Source of the DNA: Lonicera japonica | Taxonomy: Eukaryota; Streptophyta; Magnoliopsida; Dipsacales; Caprifoliaceae | Length of the DNA stretch: 64,000 nt | Assembly (NCBI GenBank): GCA_021464415.1 | Contig: CM038471.1 | Location: forward strand, 8,893,386 to 8,957,385 | Direction of reading: 5' to 3' | In this document: positions 45,626 to 57,181 of the stretch, piece after piece | Position numbering within the stretch: position 1 is the first letter of the stretch | How the letters are laid out: each line of letters starts with the position of its first letter | Position numbers and translations under genes: made by a program | Notes under the pieces: model-generated | Told to the model about the DNA's origin: nothing | The model's database searches: none | Seen by the model: the letters and a program-made list of their open reading frames with translations, nothing else

Positions 45626-46489
45626 GCCCCTCATTTTAGACCAATTTGACCAAAAAAAAAGGGGGGGATGACAGACTATGAATTGACTTCTCCCGAAGCA
45701 AAGAAGGACCAAGATCCACACACATGCACGAGATGGCAGATCAAAACCCAAAAAGTTTGACACTCTAGAGTCTAGGGAGGAACTGAAATTCAAAAGGATG
45801 GATCTATCTTCCGAAAGGCTCGAATCTGATTGATAAACAGGGAAGGTGTAAAAGAGGAATCGGGTACCAGAAAAAATTGAAAGAGTAGAAAAGGGAAAAT
45901 CCCGTTGGTCCAAGAGAGGAAAAAGTGAAAAAAAAATACAGAAATGAAGAAGAAAATCGACAGGGAGAGCCACACTAAAAGTGTCAGCTGTGCCAAAAGG
46001 CGGAGGACTACATCTTAGGTGAGTAAGGCTCCTATTTTAGAAAAATCAAAAGAAAGAAAAAAGCAAGAAAAATCCGAAAGCCCAAAATAAAAGGCCGGAT
46101 AATCAAAAGAGGGATCAATAAGGGTATTGAAAAACAGAAAACGATACAACACCAGTATCTTCCCTATAGAAAAATCAGAGGGTAGCTTGAGGATGATTGA
46201 GAATTCCAAACGAAATTCTATCCCTATGACCAAAGAGAGGAAAACTGACGGTAGAGAGATGCCAAATCCCAAACAATCCATGCACAACGGTCCAAAAGTT
46301 TTCAGGAAAAGTTGATTCAAAAAGTCTGATTCCAAATAAACGCCAGAGGTCAAAACTGAGGGTGAAAAGGAATGGAAAAGAAAGGGAACTTCAAATTGCA
46401 AGCAGTTCTCTCTAACATATCATTTTTGAAAAATCAACAAAGCAGTGTCTGAGCAATGGAACCACGGCAACGAGACAATATTAGAAGAA
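45626..46489. other. Spacer between PMD gene promoter and tandem array
   Basis: No supported gene. It is purine-rich on the plus strand, with frames on the minus strand rich in Phe, Leu and Ser, typical of chance. A short A9G8 run lies at 45653-45667. Confidence 0.5.
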
Positions 46490-47360
46490 TTTTTTGGAAT
46501 TCCTCAGAGTTAGGAATTCTTTGCATTCCCCACGATGGGAATTTCTCCGAAACCCCTTTCTCCACGAAAGGAAATAACGACTCCACGTGTTCCCCACAAA
46601 GGAATTTTTTTCGAATTCCTCAGAGTTAGGAATTCTTCGCATTCCCCATGATGGGAATTTTTTCGAAACCCCTTTCCCCACGAAGTGAAATAACGACTCC
46701 ACGTGTTCTCCACGAAGGGAATTTTTTTGAATTCCTCAGAGTTAGGAATTCTTCGCATTCTCCACGATGGAAATTTTTCCGAAACCCCTTTCCCCACGAA
46801 GGGAAATAATGACTCCACGTGTTCCCCATGAAGGGAATTTTCCGAATTCCTCAGAGATAGGAATTCTTCACATTCCCCACGATGGGAATTTCTTCGAAAC
46901 TCCTTTCCCCACGAAGGGAAATAATGACTCCACGTGTTCCCCACGAAGGGAATTTTCTGAATTCCTCAGAGATAGGAATTCTTCGCATTCCCCACGATGG
47001 GAATTTCTCCGAAACCCCTTTCCCCACGAAAGGAAATAACAACTCCACGTGTTCCCCACGAAGGGAATTTTTCTGAATTTCTCAGAGTTAGGAATTCTTC
47101 GCATTTCCCATGATGGGAATTTCTCTAAAACTCCTTTCCCCACGAAGGGAAATAATGACTCCATGTGTTCCCCACGAAGGGTATTTTTTCGAATTCCTCA
47201 AGGTAGGAATTTTTCGCATTCCCCACGATGGGAATTTTTACCGATCCCCTTTCCCCACGAAGGGAAATAACCTTTACCGCACATTCCCCACGAAAGGAAT
47301 CTCGTTCACATTTCCCAAGGATGGAAATATCTTCTAGCATCACTCCCCATGAAGGGATAT
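46490..47360. repeat. Tandem array, about 7 x 115-116 bp, in 3' region of Tat-like element
   Basis: The anchor ATTCCCCACGATGGG (with variants) starts at 46525, 46641, 46757, 46872, 46987, 47103 and 47218, spacing 116, 116, 115, 115, 116, 115. Each unit also carries GAAACCCCTTTCCCCACGAA, GACTCCACGTGTTCCCCACG and the palindrome GGAATTCC-like GAATTCCTC. Each unit contains a smaller repeated phrase CCCCACGA(A/T)GGGAA three times. The last copies decay towards 47360. Long ORFs on both strands here are only repeat artefacts. Confidence 0.93.
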
Positions 47361-47748
47361 CTCGAAAACAAATACCGTTCTTTCACTTCTCCCTCAAAAA
47401 TGGGAAACCTTTGAAAGCACTTTTTCACAACGATCATTTGAGTCTGGCGAAATGCCTAAACTCCCTACACGGATGACCGAAAGTCCAGTACACTGAGGGA
47501 AGTGTACCACCGAGGGTACTGTGCCACTGAGGGTAGGCGAAAGAAAAGATTGATGTATCGTGTCGCCTGGCCGAAAGGAAAGGGACGGTCATGGATTGCA
47601 TCGCCTCGAACGTGACAAAATCCATGTGCTAGAAAGGGTATATTCTGATTCAAGTATCAACGCATTGGGATTCACCCGAGAGTCGTGAATCGTTGTCTTC
47701 TTATCGTCCCAGAATTCTTGCGGGCAAGAATCCCGGGACGAGAGGGTC
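47361..47748 (+). other. Pre-LTR region with polypurine tract
   Basis: No gene. A small duplicated phrase (ACTGAGGGAAGTGTACCAC / CCGAGGGTACTGTGCCAC) occurs near 47490. The purine-rich GGGACGAGAGGG (47735-47746) just before the LTR is the likely plus-strand primer. Confidence 0.6.
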
Positions 47749-48981
47749 TGTGAACACCCCAATCCATGACTCTCGTGAGGATACTGGTTTTTTCATAAAA
47801 TGGGCATACTGCATTTAGTCCTGAATTATCATGCATATAGAAAATCGTTAGGAAAGACTCCAATTTTCGAACGCATTGGGAGTCTGATATAACCTTTGTT
47901 GCCTCTTCGCTTACTAGGACGAGGATCGAGTTTTTTGTGAGTGTTTTTGTGCGTTTTTTGTGAGCCAGCCGCAGCCCCCAACTGCACGTACTAACCGTAT
48001 GGCTACCTGCCAGCCGTATGGTTGGCTCCTAGCCCACGCCCTAACTGCATGCCCCAGTCGTACCCCCTGCGGCTGGCCTATTTTGGAGCGGTTTTGGCAA
48101 AAATTTCCCTATAAATAGGACCTTTGGGGTCTCATTTGGGATCATCAACACTCACTAGTGTTTTAGTAAGGTGAAATTCAGTCAAAATCATTAGAGAGTC
48201 TTCTTTTAGAGAATTTCTAGTGAGAGAAAGTTAGTGAGATAGAAGGCTAGTGAGAGAAAGTATTAGAGAGAGAAAGTCTAGAGAAAGAAAGTTCTGGAGA
48301 GAGAAAGGAGCGGTCAAGGCAAGGTTCTCACTTCTTCCTCAAGCGCATCAGGTACGTCTTTCTACAACCTTTTCTAAATTTCAATACTGCATTTAAATAT
48401 TTGTTTTAATACAAGAAATTATATAACTTGCAAAGAACTCCACTGCTTTTTAAACTACTCCATTCTAAGTTTTACAAGAAATCTAAAATCCGTTTTGACA
48501 CGTTTTCAAAACAAACAAAAATACAAAAATTGTTTCCAAAGAAATGGAACTACGAGACTCTGATTTCATTCTATGAATGAATACGTAGGTGCTCGCAAAG
48601 CTCAAGTCTGATTTCAAAATACCATTTTAAATTGAATTTATCCGGAAAGGACTATTCTGAAAACTATTTAAAACTACTTACAAGATATCTAAAATAGGAA
48701 TTAGATACATGATCCATTAAGAGACCGAAAGGGCGAATTGGGTGCCTAACACCTTCCCAATTTTGTAACGTAGTTCCCGATCCCTAGCAAAGTATATTTT
48801 CAAAATAAATCTCTGGTTTCAAACGTATGAAAGATAATTCGTTTTCGAATTGTCCTTCGTACGATCTTTTGTTTGTTTTCTTGTAAAAACAAATTGACGA
48901 CTCTACAAAACAGGTATTTTTTCATTTTATTCCAAACGAAAGAAAACCGAGAAGGACGGGTCGGAGATCCGGATTCTCACA
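47749..48981 (+). repeat. 3' LTR of complete Tat-like element
   Basis: TGTGAACACC to GATTCTCACA, 1233 bp, followed by the duplication ACCCA. It contains the motif cluster (about 47965-48075), a TATA box at 48110-48118 and the GAGAGAAAG array. Confidence 0.95.
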
Positions 48982-49880
48982 ACCCAGCCATGAAAGAGGT
49001 TGTTCGATCAGAAGTCCTTAAGTTGCTTAATATAAGAATCATATAGCTTATCTCTGACAGCCAATGGGTCCGCCCCATTCATGTTGTTCCAAAGAAATCT
49101 GGTGTCACTGTTGTAAAAAATAGTGATAATGAGCTAGTCCCAACCAGAATCTCGACAGGATGGCGTGTCTGTATTAATTACCGAAAGTTAAATAGTGTCA
49201 CAAGGAAATATCATTTTCCTCTTCCTTTCATAGACTAAATGCTTGAGCGACTTACTGGACATTCTTTTTATTATTTCCTAGATGGATATTCTGGGTACAA
49301 TCAAATTCCCATCGATCCTCAAGACCAAGAAAAAACTACTTTCACATGTCCATTTGGCACATTTCCTGTTCACGCATGCCATGCGGCTTGTGCAATGCAC
49401 CCGTGACTTTTCAAAGGTGTATGATGAGCATTTTCAGTGACATGGTGGAAAGATTCTTAGAGGTCTTTATCGATGATTTCTCTATGTATGGCTCATCCTT
49501 TGATCAATGCCTATCTCATCTGACCATGGTGTTAGAACTATGTCAAGAAAAGAATTATAGTTCTTAATTAGGAAAAATGTCATTTCATGGTAAAAAAGGG
49601 TATTGTTTTGGGACATGCAGTCTCTTGCAAAGGTATTGAGGTCGATAAGGAAAAAGTTGATTTAATCTCCTTTTTACCAGCTCGTAGGTCAATTTAGGAC
49701 ATCCGTTCCTTTTTAGGGCATGCCTGTTTCTATCGGCGATTTATCAAGGATTTTTCTAAGATAGCCCGACCTTTGACTAACTTTCTTTCAAAAGACGTGC
49801 CTTTTGTCTTCAATGAAGCTTGTGTCACGCTTTTGAGCATCTTAAATCCGAGTTGATCTTAGCTCTGATTATTCGACCTC
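48982..49880 (+). pseudogene. Athila-like RT, main piece (broken)
   Basis: Continues from 30531. PAMKEVVRSEVLKLL, a TAG in RIIxLISDSQWV, VVPKKSGVTVVKNSDNEL and WRVCINYRKLNSVTRKYHF, then a stop, then FLDGYSGYNQIPIDPQDQEK. A frameshift occurs near 49370. The next frame (49346-49567) has MPCGLCNAPVTFQRCMMSIF and the catalytic FIDDFSMYG (about 49466-49492), both Asp kept. After TAA 49565 the thumb is decayed, but FLGHACFYRRFIKDFSKIA-like remnants are visible in shifted frames to 49880. Confidence 0.85.
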
Positions 49881-50593
49881 CTGATTGGGATCTCTAGTTT
49901 AAAATCATGTGCGATGCATCTGATTATGCCATTGGGGCTGTTTTGGGGCAGATAGTTAATAAACGTTCTCATGTGATTCATTATGGTAGCAAAACTCTCA
50001 ATCCAACCCAACTCAATTACACAACGACTAAGAAAGAATTGTTGGCGGTCGTCTTTGCCCTCACCAAATTTTGTGCATACCTTCTTGGATCTCTAGTCAC
50101 TATGTACTCTGATCATTCGGCATTAAGGTACCTTCTAAGCAAAAAAGTTGCCAAATCTTACCTCATTCGTTAGATCCTCTTGTTCCAAGAATTTAACTTG
50201 GCAATCAAAGATAAAAAGGGTACTAAGAATGTGGTGGCTGACCACCTGTCTAGACTTACTGCTATGTCTGAAAATGACCGTTTGCCTATATCCGAGTCAT
50301 TCCCTGATGAGCAACTTTTTGCTATTTCTCAGTCACCATGGTTTGCTGATATTGTCAACTTTCTTGTCAAAAACCAAATTCCCATTCATTGGACAAAGCA
50401 AGACAAGTCCAAATTCATGTCCATGGTCAAATACTACTCATGGGATGATCCTTTTCTCTTGAAGTATTGTCCCGATCAAATCATCCGTAGATGTGTCCCC
50501 GAGTTTGAGCAAAATAAGATCCTTTCCTTTTGCCATAACAATGCATGTGGCAGCCATTTTAGCTCGAAGAAAATCGCTGTAAAAGTTTTGTAA
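49881..50593 (+). pseudogene. Athila-like RNase H and connection region
   Basis: MCDASDYAIGAVLGQ (Asp), TTTKKELLAVVFAL (Glu) and MYSDHSALRYLLSKK (Asp) are the RNase H acidic residues (49907-50173). A TAG at 50171 is followed by ILLFQEFNLAIKDKKGTKNV and VVADHLSRL, the usual end of the domain. The frame from 50180 continues to the integrase zinc region (ILSFCHNNACGSHFSSKK) and stops at TAA 50591. Confidence 0.85.
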
Positions 50594-51595
50594 AGCGGGT
50601 TTTACTGGCCCACCTTTTTTCGCAATGCTCATGAATTTTGCAAAGCCTATCCAAATTGTCAGCAATTAGGACGACTATCTCGAAGGCATATGATGCCTCT
50701 CACTCCCATCTTGATCGTGGAGATCTTCGTTGTTTGGGGTATCGACTTTATGGGCCCATTTCCCCCATCTCATGGTTTTAAATATATTCTTATGGCAGTC
50801 GACTATGTCTTCAAGTGGATAGAAGTGATACTCTGTTACACAAATGATCATCGAGTTGTTTTGAAATTCCTCAAAGAAGATGTCTTTACTTGGTTTGGTA
50901 CTCCAAGAGCCATCATCAGTGATAACGGTACACATTTTTGTAACCGTATCTTTGAGAATCTCATTAAGAAGTATGGCATAACCCATATACTTGCTTTGGC
51001 GTACCATCCACAAACCAGTGGCCAGGTAGAAGTTTCAAATCGTCAAATTAAACAAATTCTTGAAATGACAGTCAATCCAAGTAGGAAAGATTGGTCTTTG
51101 CGACTCGCAGATGCTCTTTGGGCATAGCGCACTGCCTTCAAGACTCCTATAGGCATGTCCCCTTATCTCTTAGTCTTTGGTAAGCCCTGTCACCTTCCAG
51201 TTGAACTTGAGCACAATGCATATTGGGCTATCAAGACCCTTAACTTTGATCTTAATAAAGCTGGTGAGCAAAGAAAGTTGCAACTCAATGAACTTGAGGA
51301 ATTACGAAATGATGATTATGATTTATCTAAGAAATACAAGGACAAAATGAAATGGATTCATGATCATAGCATATTGCGAAAAGAGTTTCATCCTGGACAG
51401 AAAATATTTCTGTATAATTCTCGTCTGCACCTCTTTCCTGGTAAATTGAAAACCAAGTGGGAAGGACCTTTCACTGTCCAATCCGTCACACCTTATGGTG
51501 CCATCACTGTTGAAAATCCGAAAGATGGTACTACTTTTCAGGTTAATGGTCAAAGATTGAAACCATTCTTAGAGCTTGATTCATCTCTAGTATAG
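50594..51595 (+). pseudogene. Athila-like integrase (broken)
   Basis: [20 protein letters not shown] and [11 protein letters not shown] complete the zinc-binding part. Core: [18 protein letters not shown] (Asp), [13 protein letters not shown] (Asp) and [16 protein letters not shown] (Glu), all kept. A TAG at 51125-51127 follows ADALWA. The last frame (51155-51595) has [20 protein letters not shown] and [20 protein letters not shown], a C-terminal DNA-binding region, to TAG 51593. Only a few stops, so this is the best preserved Athila domain. Confidence 0.88.
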
Positions 51596-52311
51596 CAAAT
51601 TGACCTTGTTAATCCCATGTACCCTGAGTAAACATCTTATTAACGGGTTGTTGTTATCTTTCCACCCTCTATGTCTTTTATTCTAGTTCTATCATTTTTG
51701 AGGGTGTGCCCGCTTTGTCTGGCTGAAGACGTTAAACTTAGCTCTTCTGGGAGGCAACCCATTGAGTGTGTTTCTGAGTACTAGTCTTATCCTGTTTGGG
51801 GGTGGGTTTTACTAATCCATCCATGAGTTATATATGATAGACTTGTGCAATTGTTTCCGTGTCTTTTGCTTATTTAGATTCTGATGGATACTTTTCACGG
51901 TTCAACTTTCGAATCAGGTAATTACGATAATTTTTCCAACCTTATGCTTACATTTATATATTTTATCTTTAGCATCGAGGATGATGTTCTCTTTGTTTGG
52001 GGGTGGGGTTTTACCAAATTAGTTCCCTCTTCGAAAATTGATTCAGAAGCAACACATTTTCACTTTTTATGTAAATTAAAAAATAAAAAAAATAAAAAAG
52101 ATTTTTCTTTCTTTCTTTTAAAAGTTTTTGACGATTCAATATCTTATCCATGATGAGATTGAATGATGATGGTCCACTTTTTAGAAGTCAAGGAATCATA
52201 ATGTCTAATGTTAGTCTTATAAGCTTTAACGATACCTTTATAGGCATATTAGCACTACCAATTCTTAGAGTTCACACGTCTTTGTACAACAGTTATATCT
52301 GTAGTATCACT
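51596..52311 (+). other. Athila-like 3' untranslated region
   Basis: Non-coding. TTTGGGGGTGGG-type purine tracts at about 51797 and 51999 resemble polypurine tracts that often precede Athila 3' LTRs, but no LTR matching 11421-12815 follows. An A/T-rich stretch is at 52070-52125. It is cut by the CACTA-like element. Confidence 0.6.
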
Positions 52312-55300
52312 ACACCAAAAAGGCCAAATTGTGACTATTAATTTCGCTACCTTTGTGACTGTCAATGGCAGTCACAATGCTTGTGACTGTCACAAAGGTC
52401 CAAAAGACATATATGCATTAAATTATCATTGTTATAGGAAGTGATAATATTTCGGAGCCTTTATCACTATTATAAACAGTGATAAATTATTAAATAGTTA
52501 TAAGTGTAAAAGTAAATTGTAGACTTAAGTTTGAGACTGCCAATTTATACTCAAAATGTCATCGTTGCATATAAACCAAATATACAAATGCTCAAACCCT
52601 AGCTCACTATAATTAACACTATCATCACTATCAACCCCTCCAACTAAAAAACGCCGATGCTCCAAGCTCCATCATCTTTCCCTCATCGTTGCTGACCTTC
52701 GCCGTGCGACTCCTTCCACCAGTTCCGTACAATAACCGCGTTGCTATTGACCATTGCCAGTCAAATCTTCTCAGTGTAAGTTGATTTTTCCCCTTTTTAT
52801 TTTTTGGTTCAAAATCCTAACCCAAATGCTCAGATTTGAGGATTATTTTTGTTAGAATTCAATATTTTCGATGCCTTTATCCAAATGTTTGATTTCTGAT
52901 TTCATTTTCGTAAAAAGACAGACACTCGAAAAAATAGTGTTTTGAATATGTATATGCTATGTAGAATTTTAGGTTTTTTTTTTCACCATAAGAGAGTTTG
53001 GAATCATGCTTAATAACTCGCGTAGATTCCATTTTAAGTTTAAAGGACACAACAAATTGGACTGAAACATGAATTTAGTCTTTTTTTTCTTCTTTTTTAT
53101 GGTGTGTTCTTTAGATATATACTTGGGCAAAATAATTATGTTCATTCTTCGTACAAATTCAACCATTGGGTCAGATTTTAGAACATACCCAAACAGGGGA
53201 AGAGATACCCACGAGAGATTTCAACTATAGTTAACATATAAAAAAAGAATAAAATTATTGTGTGCTCAAAATTGAAAGAGAAAATCAAAATTAGGGGAGA
53301 GAGCATAAAATTAAATCGGGGAATAGAGGACATGAACTTCAGGCTTCAGTTTTAAGAGGAGCAAAAAAACTCTGATTCTGAGTTATATAGAGAGAAATAT
53401 GTTTATCACGTCGCTTAACGAGAGATGGTGTGATCGAAAATAGTGGATTAATTCTTCGGTTAGTGCACCGAGTAAATGTGATACAATTTTACCAAGTATA
53501 GTGTATGTAATTAGTGACACCCAAATTTTAGAGGTTGAACTTTCTCGGTACTACTTTTTGTCTAAGATTTGGATTAATTCTTTGGCTACGAGCCGCTACT
53601 TTCATTTATCGGTTTGAAATGGAAAGTGATATAAGATAGGGAAAATATGTAAATTGTATCACTGTTTCAGGTTCTAATCATTAGAACTATTCGATTCCTT
53701 GACGGCTAGAGGTTAAGGTGCTTATTGATTTTTGGCTCAAGGCAGTACTTACTTCCTGTTCATTTTTAATTCAATCCTTATCTCATTTCATTTCCAGAAA
53801 TTGTTTTGTTTATGAAATTTTGGGGGTCAAGGCTAATTGCTTCTACAGTTACTCTCCCCATTCCTTTCGAGTTCAATTTTAGCAATTTCTTTAAATAGAC
53901 GAAAGGACTATCTAAAAAACTGTCTATTGCGACCAAGGGAGACTAATTGATAATCCGTAAATGCAATAGCTCGTAGTTGATTGTGAGGAAAAGGAGTATC
54001 TAGAGAATTGTTGTTTTAAATTATTTTCTCAAATTCAAATTCATATTTAATTTTCTTGTCTTGGCAGGTTTTGGTAGAGCAGAATTTGGGGGTGAGAACA
54101 GGCCTAGGCAACTAACTGCTCTTTCATCTCAAATGGTACGATGATACTTATTTGAAATGTCACTAAGGCTATATTAAATTACTCTCTCAGACTATCACTA
54201 AGGCTATTTTTAATTATCATAGTCCTAGTATTTTAATGAGTTTAGTTATCAAAAACTCAATATGAAATTTCATGAGAAAAGTCAAGCTGTCTAGTTTATA
54301 GAAGTGTACAGAGATTGGTCTACCCATTTTGGTGAAATTTATATCTATAGTGTTTATTAGTTGGCTTTCTGTAAAAATAAAAATAAAAATAAAAATTGTG
54401 TGCTACCATTTTTCTTCATTTATGATACACTGGTTTTTGATTCAGTGAATGGATCTGGGTGAAATGGCCTTTGTAATTAATGTCTTTGCTGTAAGAATTC
54501 ATGTACACATTTCATGTACATATAGATGTGAGAGTTTGGTTCTTTTTAATTCATTTTTTTTCTAAAGACACAATAGTTTTAATTTCATAAATTGTTTCCT
54601 TCCTATGATTGAATATTAAATTTAATACACAAAATTGTACAAGTATAAGGAAACTCAAGCAATTCATTAGTTCTTTTATATTATTGAATATTCCTTCACC
54701 GTTGGGAATCTGATGTGGTTAGTTGCTTATTTGGCTTGGTATTTATTAGTTCTTTTTTTAACGTAAAAGTTATTAACATAAGAACAACTTAAAATAAGTA
54801 AATCAAGAAAGACACACGCTAATAAACAAATAAGAACAACTTAAAATAAGCAAATAAGAACAATATCTTAACCACTGACTACGTTGAAATTAGTTGTACA
54901 TTTAAAAAAGTGTGGAAGTTAAACTGGCATTTAACATAGGATGGAGGGAGTATAGTTAAGTAGGATTTAGTGCAATATCTTATTATTTGGTACTTATAAT
55001 ATACTTGCGCAAGAGTTTTTTAATGTTCAGTTTTTCATATTTTCAAAGATAGTTATAATTTATATCTACTGAGATACACAAAATATATGTTATACTTACT
55101 TTGATAGATATAACTTGATTATATGCTCATTATTTGCTTTGGGCATGTCTTTGTGCAGCTCTCATGTCACCCCTTTCATGTTCTTGATGCTGAGTTTTAG
55201 TTCCAGTGTACTTTGATTTTTCTGTCACGGTTCTGCTTGATTGTGAACTCAACCTCTGATTTGCCTATGTTCGTTTCCTTTGAGTTTTTGTACTTTCTAG

Positions 55301-56210
55301 AAACCTTAAATTGTTGTATTCACCTATAAAGTTTGATATATAATTAATTCTTGTTAAGAGTTTGAATTACCGATCTTTTGATCTTTTATTGAAGTTAAAG
55401 TTGTACTTAACAAAAATATTAATTTTTTATTCCAAGAAAAAAAACGTAAACTCGAACAAAACGAGCACTAAATTATTTGTTTTTCCTTTCATATGTGTTG
55501 CATATTTTTTCTTTCTGAATAAAAGAGGAATAAGTGGATACCAATTCCATCATAAATAGATAACAGTTCAGATTCATGGTTAGTATTACTATTTTGTACT
55601 AATTTTTCTTCACCTTTGCTTTGTGGTGTAGTTCTTGAAGAGACTTAGTTCAGAGTTACTGCTTGAAGGGACTTAGTTCTTGAAGAGACCATTGAAGTAC
55701 CAATCAAGGTGTGTTGAGGTCTTCTTACTTGAAAAGACTTAGTTCTTGTAATCTTTTGTGGAGTTGTACTTGAATTTGATATATGTACTGCTATATATGC
55801 TAGACTTGTTAAATTTAGGATAGGTACTTTAATGTTGAATTTGTAGTAATCTTTTTTGAACTTGTTAAATTTGGATATTTTTTATAGTACTAGTTAGCTT
55901 TATTAGTTGTTAATTAGCTTGGTATATATGATTGATTGTTGGGCTTTGGTATATGTGATTGATTGCTGGTATATAGATTGTTAAATTCTATTTTTAACAG
56001 GTACAAAAAAAAATTGGATATTCAGTATTTTAATTTTCTTTTTTTTTAAAATAATTATATTGTTTGCACTGTCCAAAACCGTGACAAATAAACTGTCACA
56101 ATAGTTATGATTGTTAAAAACAGTCATAAACTATTAAATCTGTTACTGTTGAGCCACCATTTTATGACTGTTTAAAACAGTCATAATGCAAACAAGTCCC
56201 ATAACTACGG
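52312..56210. mobile_element. CACTA-like DNA transposon, non-autonomous, right end worn
   Basis: The left end begins CACTACACCAAAAAGG after TAT, a typical CACTA start. Both ends carry subterminal inverted motifs: GTGACTGTCAATGGCAGTCAC (52366 on) and CAGTGATAA types on the left; TTATGACTGTTT..AACAGTCATAA (56162-56186) and CTGTCACAA types on the right. A matching right terminus TTTGGTGTAGTG was not found, so the end is approximate. There is no transposase. The interior has a C-rich leader-like stretch (52640-52790) and otherwise AT-rich sequence without ORFs. A Stowaway-like terminus may sit near 54940. Confidence 0.55.
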
Positions 56211-56842
56211 ATATCTCTCCCCCCCCCCCCTTATTGGTATCAGAGGTGATTTCGATGTCTTCTTGTGAGTAGTTTTCTTAAGGAAAACTTATAACTCTAA
56301 GGTTTTGAGATATAAGCAATTCTTTTTTGATATTATGCTAAAACTTTCTCTGTTTTACGAGCAAATGATTTTCAGTGATATTTATACTTTGATTAGTATG
56401 AAGAATCTGAGGAATGATTAGTATGCTCTACAGCTGCCACTATTCATCTTCTTCTGATTTTAGTATGCTCTGTGACTGCCATTTTATATGGATCTCTCAC
56501 ATCAGAACACTCAGAAAAGTTGTGTGGATCTCCTGTATCAGAACACGTTCGTTCTATTTTTCAGAACACTAGTGTAAATCTTTTGCTTACACAAAAGGTT
56601 ATACTCTCATATAAGGACAGGTGTTTGAGTGCTAGGCTTTTAAGGCAATGGACAGCCGTGTGTTTGTCTGATAAATGCTCGCAGATTGTGGTCAAATATG
56701 AGATTATAGATTTTGTTGTAGTAAAAGGTAGTCGAAGATCTTTGATCTATGAAATTGTTATTTGCTCATGTTGAAACAAACAAATATTTATTATAATACT
56801 AAGAAAGCATGATTTATCTCTCAAAAACCTTGTTGTCCAGTT
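56211..56842 (+). other. Poly-C run, primer-site-like sequence and decayed leader
   Basis: A run of 12 C (56219-56230) is followed by TGGTATCAGAGGTGA (56235-56249), close to an initiator-Met primer site. The following 600 bp has no good ORF; a repeated phrase (TTTTAGTATGCTCTGTGACTGCCA / TTAGTATGCTCTACAGCTGCCA) occurs near 56420-56480. It may be the leader of the element whose coding fragment follows. Confidence 0.45.
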
Positions 56843-57181
56843 AGAGAATTTGTCCAGTGTACCCCATTTGATTCGTTGTTCGTTAAGTCTGGTCATGAAG
56901 AACAGTTCTTCACTGTCCCTTTCTCTCCAGATATTCCTCGTATGGCCTTAGCCCAAGGTTATACTCATATGCATTTCGGTGCAATCCGTTTTGCGGTTAC
57001 TTTCCATGGTCAAAAAGGCTTACAAGCAGTCGCTCGTATCGCTCTTGTCGACTCCCGTCTCACCAATTATCAATAGGCTATTCTCGAAAATGTCCAAGCA
57101 ACGTTGAATGCAGGAACTGTGTTCTTTACACTTTATCCTAATTTCAATATTCCCCTTGGTGATCCGTTTGTGTGTTCAGCT
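56843..57181 (+). pseudogene. Viral movement-protein-like fragment, broken
   Basis: An open frame around 56876-57076 continues past a TAG at 57074-57076 in the same frame up to the insertion of the gag-only element at 57182. The His/Gly/Ala pattern (TFHGQKGLQAVARIAL) resembles the movement-protein-like domain found in plant pararetrovirus-derived and related retroelement sequences. The initiator-Met-like primer sequence upstream fits that origin. It is short, interrupted and truncated, so it is a relic. A retroelement gag of unknown type is the alternative. Confidence 0.4.

Larger units (their letters stand above)
30537..48981 (+). mobile_element. Tat-like Ty3/gypsy element with two antisense genes, complete ends
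   Basis: 18.4 kb, with LTRs at 30537-31772 and 47749-48981 and an exact 5 bp duplication ACCCA (30532-30536, 48982-48986). The interior order is primer site, long leader, gag, protease, RT, two RNase H-like regions, integrase, two antisense genes (40186-41346 and 42155-45482), a tandem repeat array (46490-47360), polypurine tract. The extra RNase H between RT and integrase and the antisense genes before the 3' LTR are features of the Tat/Ogre branch. Gag through RT keeps one frame from 33474 to 37673, and RNase H through integrase keeps another from 37885 to 39870, with stops in both. Confidence 0.92.
11421..52311 (+). mobile_element. Athila-like Ty3/gypsy retrotransposon, split by nested insertions
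   Basis: The order is 5' LTR (11421-12815), primer site (12818), gag and protease (13807-16399), RT start (30198-30531), RT-RNase H-integrase (48982-51595) and 3' untranslated region (51596-52311). A copia element (16674-30192) and a Tat-like element (30537-48981) interrupt it. Both junctions rejoin in frame when the insert and one target copy are removed (..GPN then SVAKSDCES; RRLNP then AMKEVV). No 3' LTR was found before the CACTA-like element. The DLGAS protease, the ENVHIKIPFL-type linker and the RT motifs point to the Athila lineage. Confidence 0.8.

Noticed and set aside
45611..46401. Minus-strand hydrophobic frames resembling membrane proteins
   Set aside because: Phe/Leu/Ser-rich translation of A/G-rich DNA; no conserved motif and no continuity.
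46481..47343. Many overlapping 60-145 residue frames on both strands with repeated peptide phrases
   Set aside because: They follow the 115-116 bp tandem unit on both strands and in several frames. They are repeat artefacts, not genes.
55616..55640. TTTGTGGTGTAGTT considered as the right CACTA terminus
   Set aside because: It is upstream of the right subterminal palindromes and does not end in GTAGTG, so it is more likely chance.
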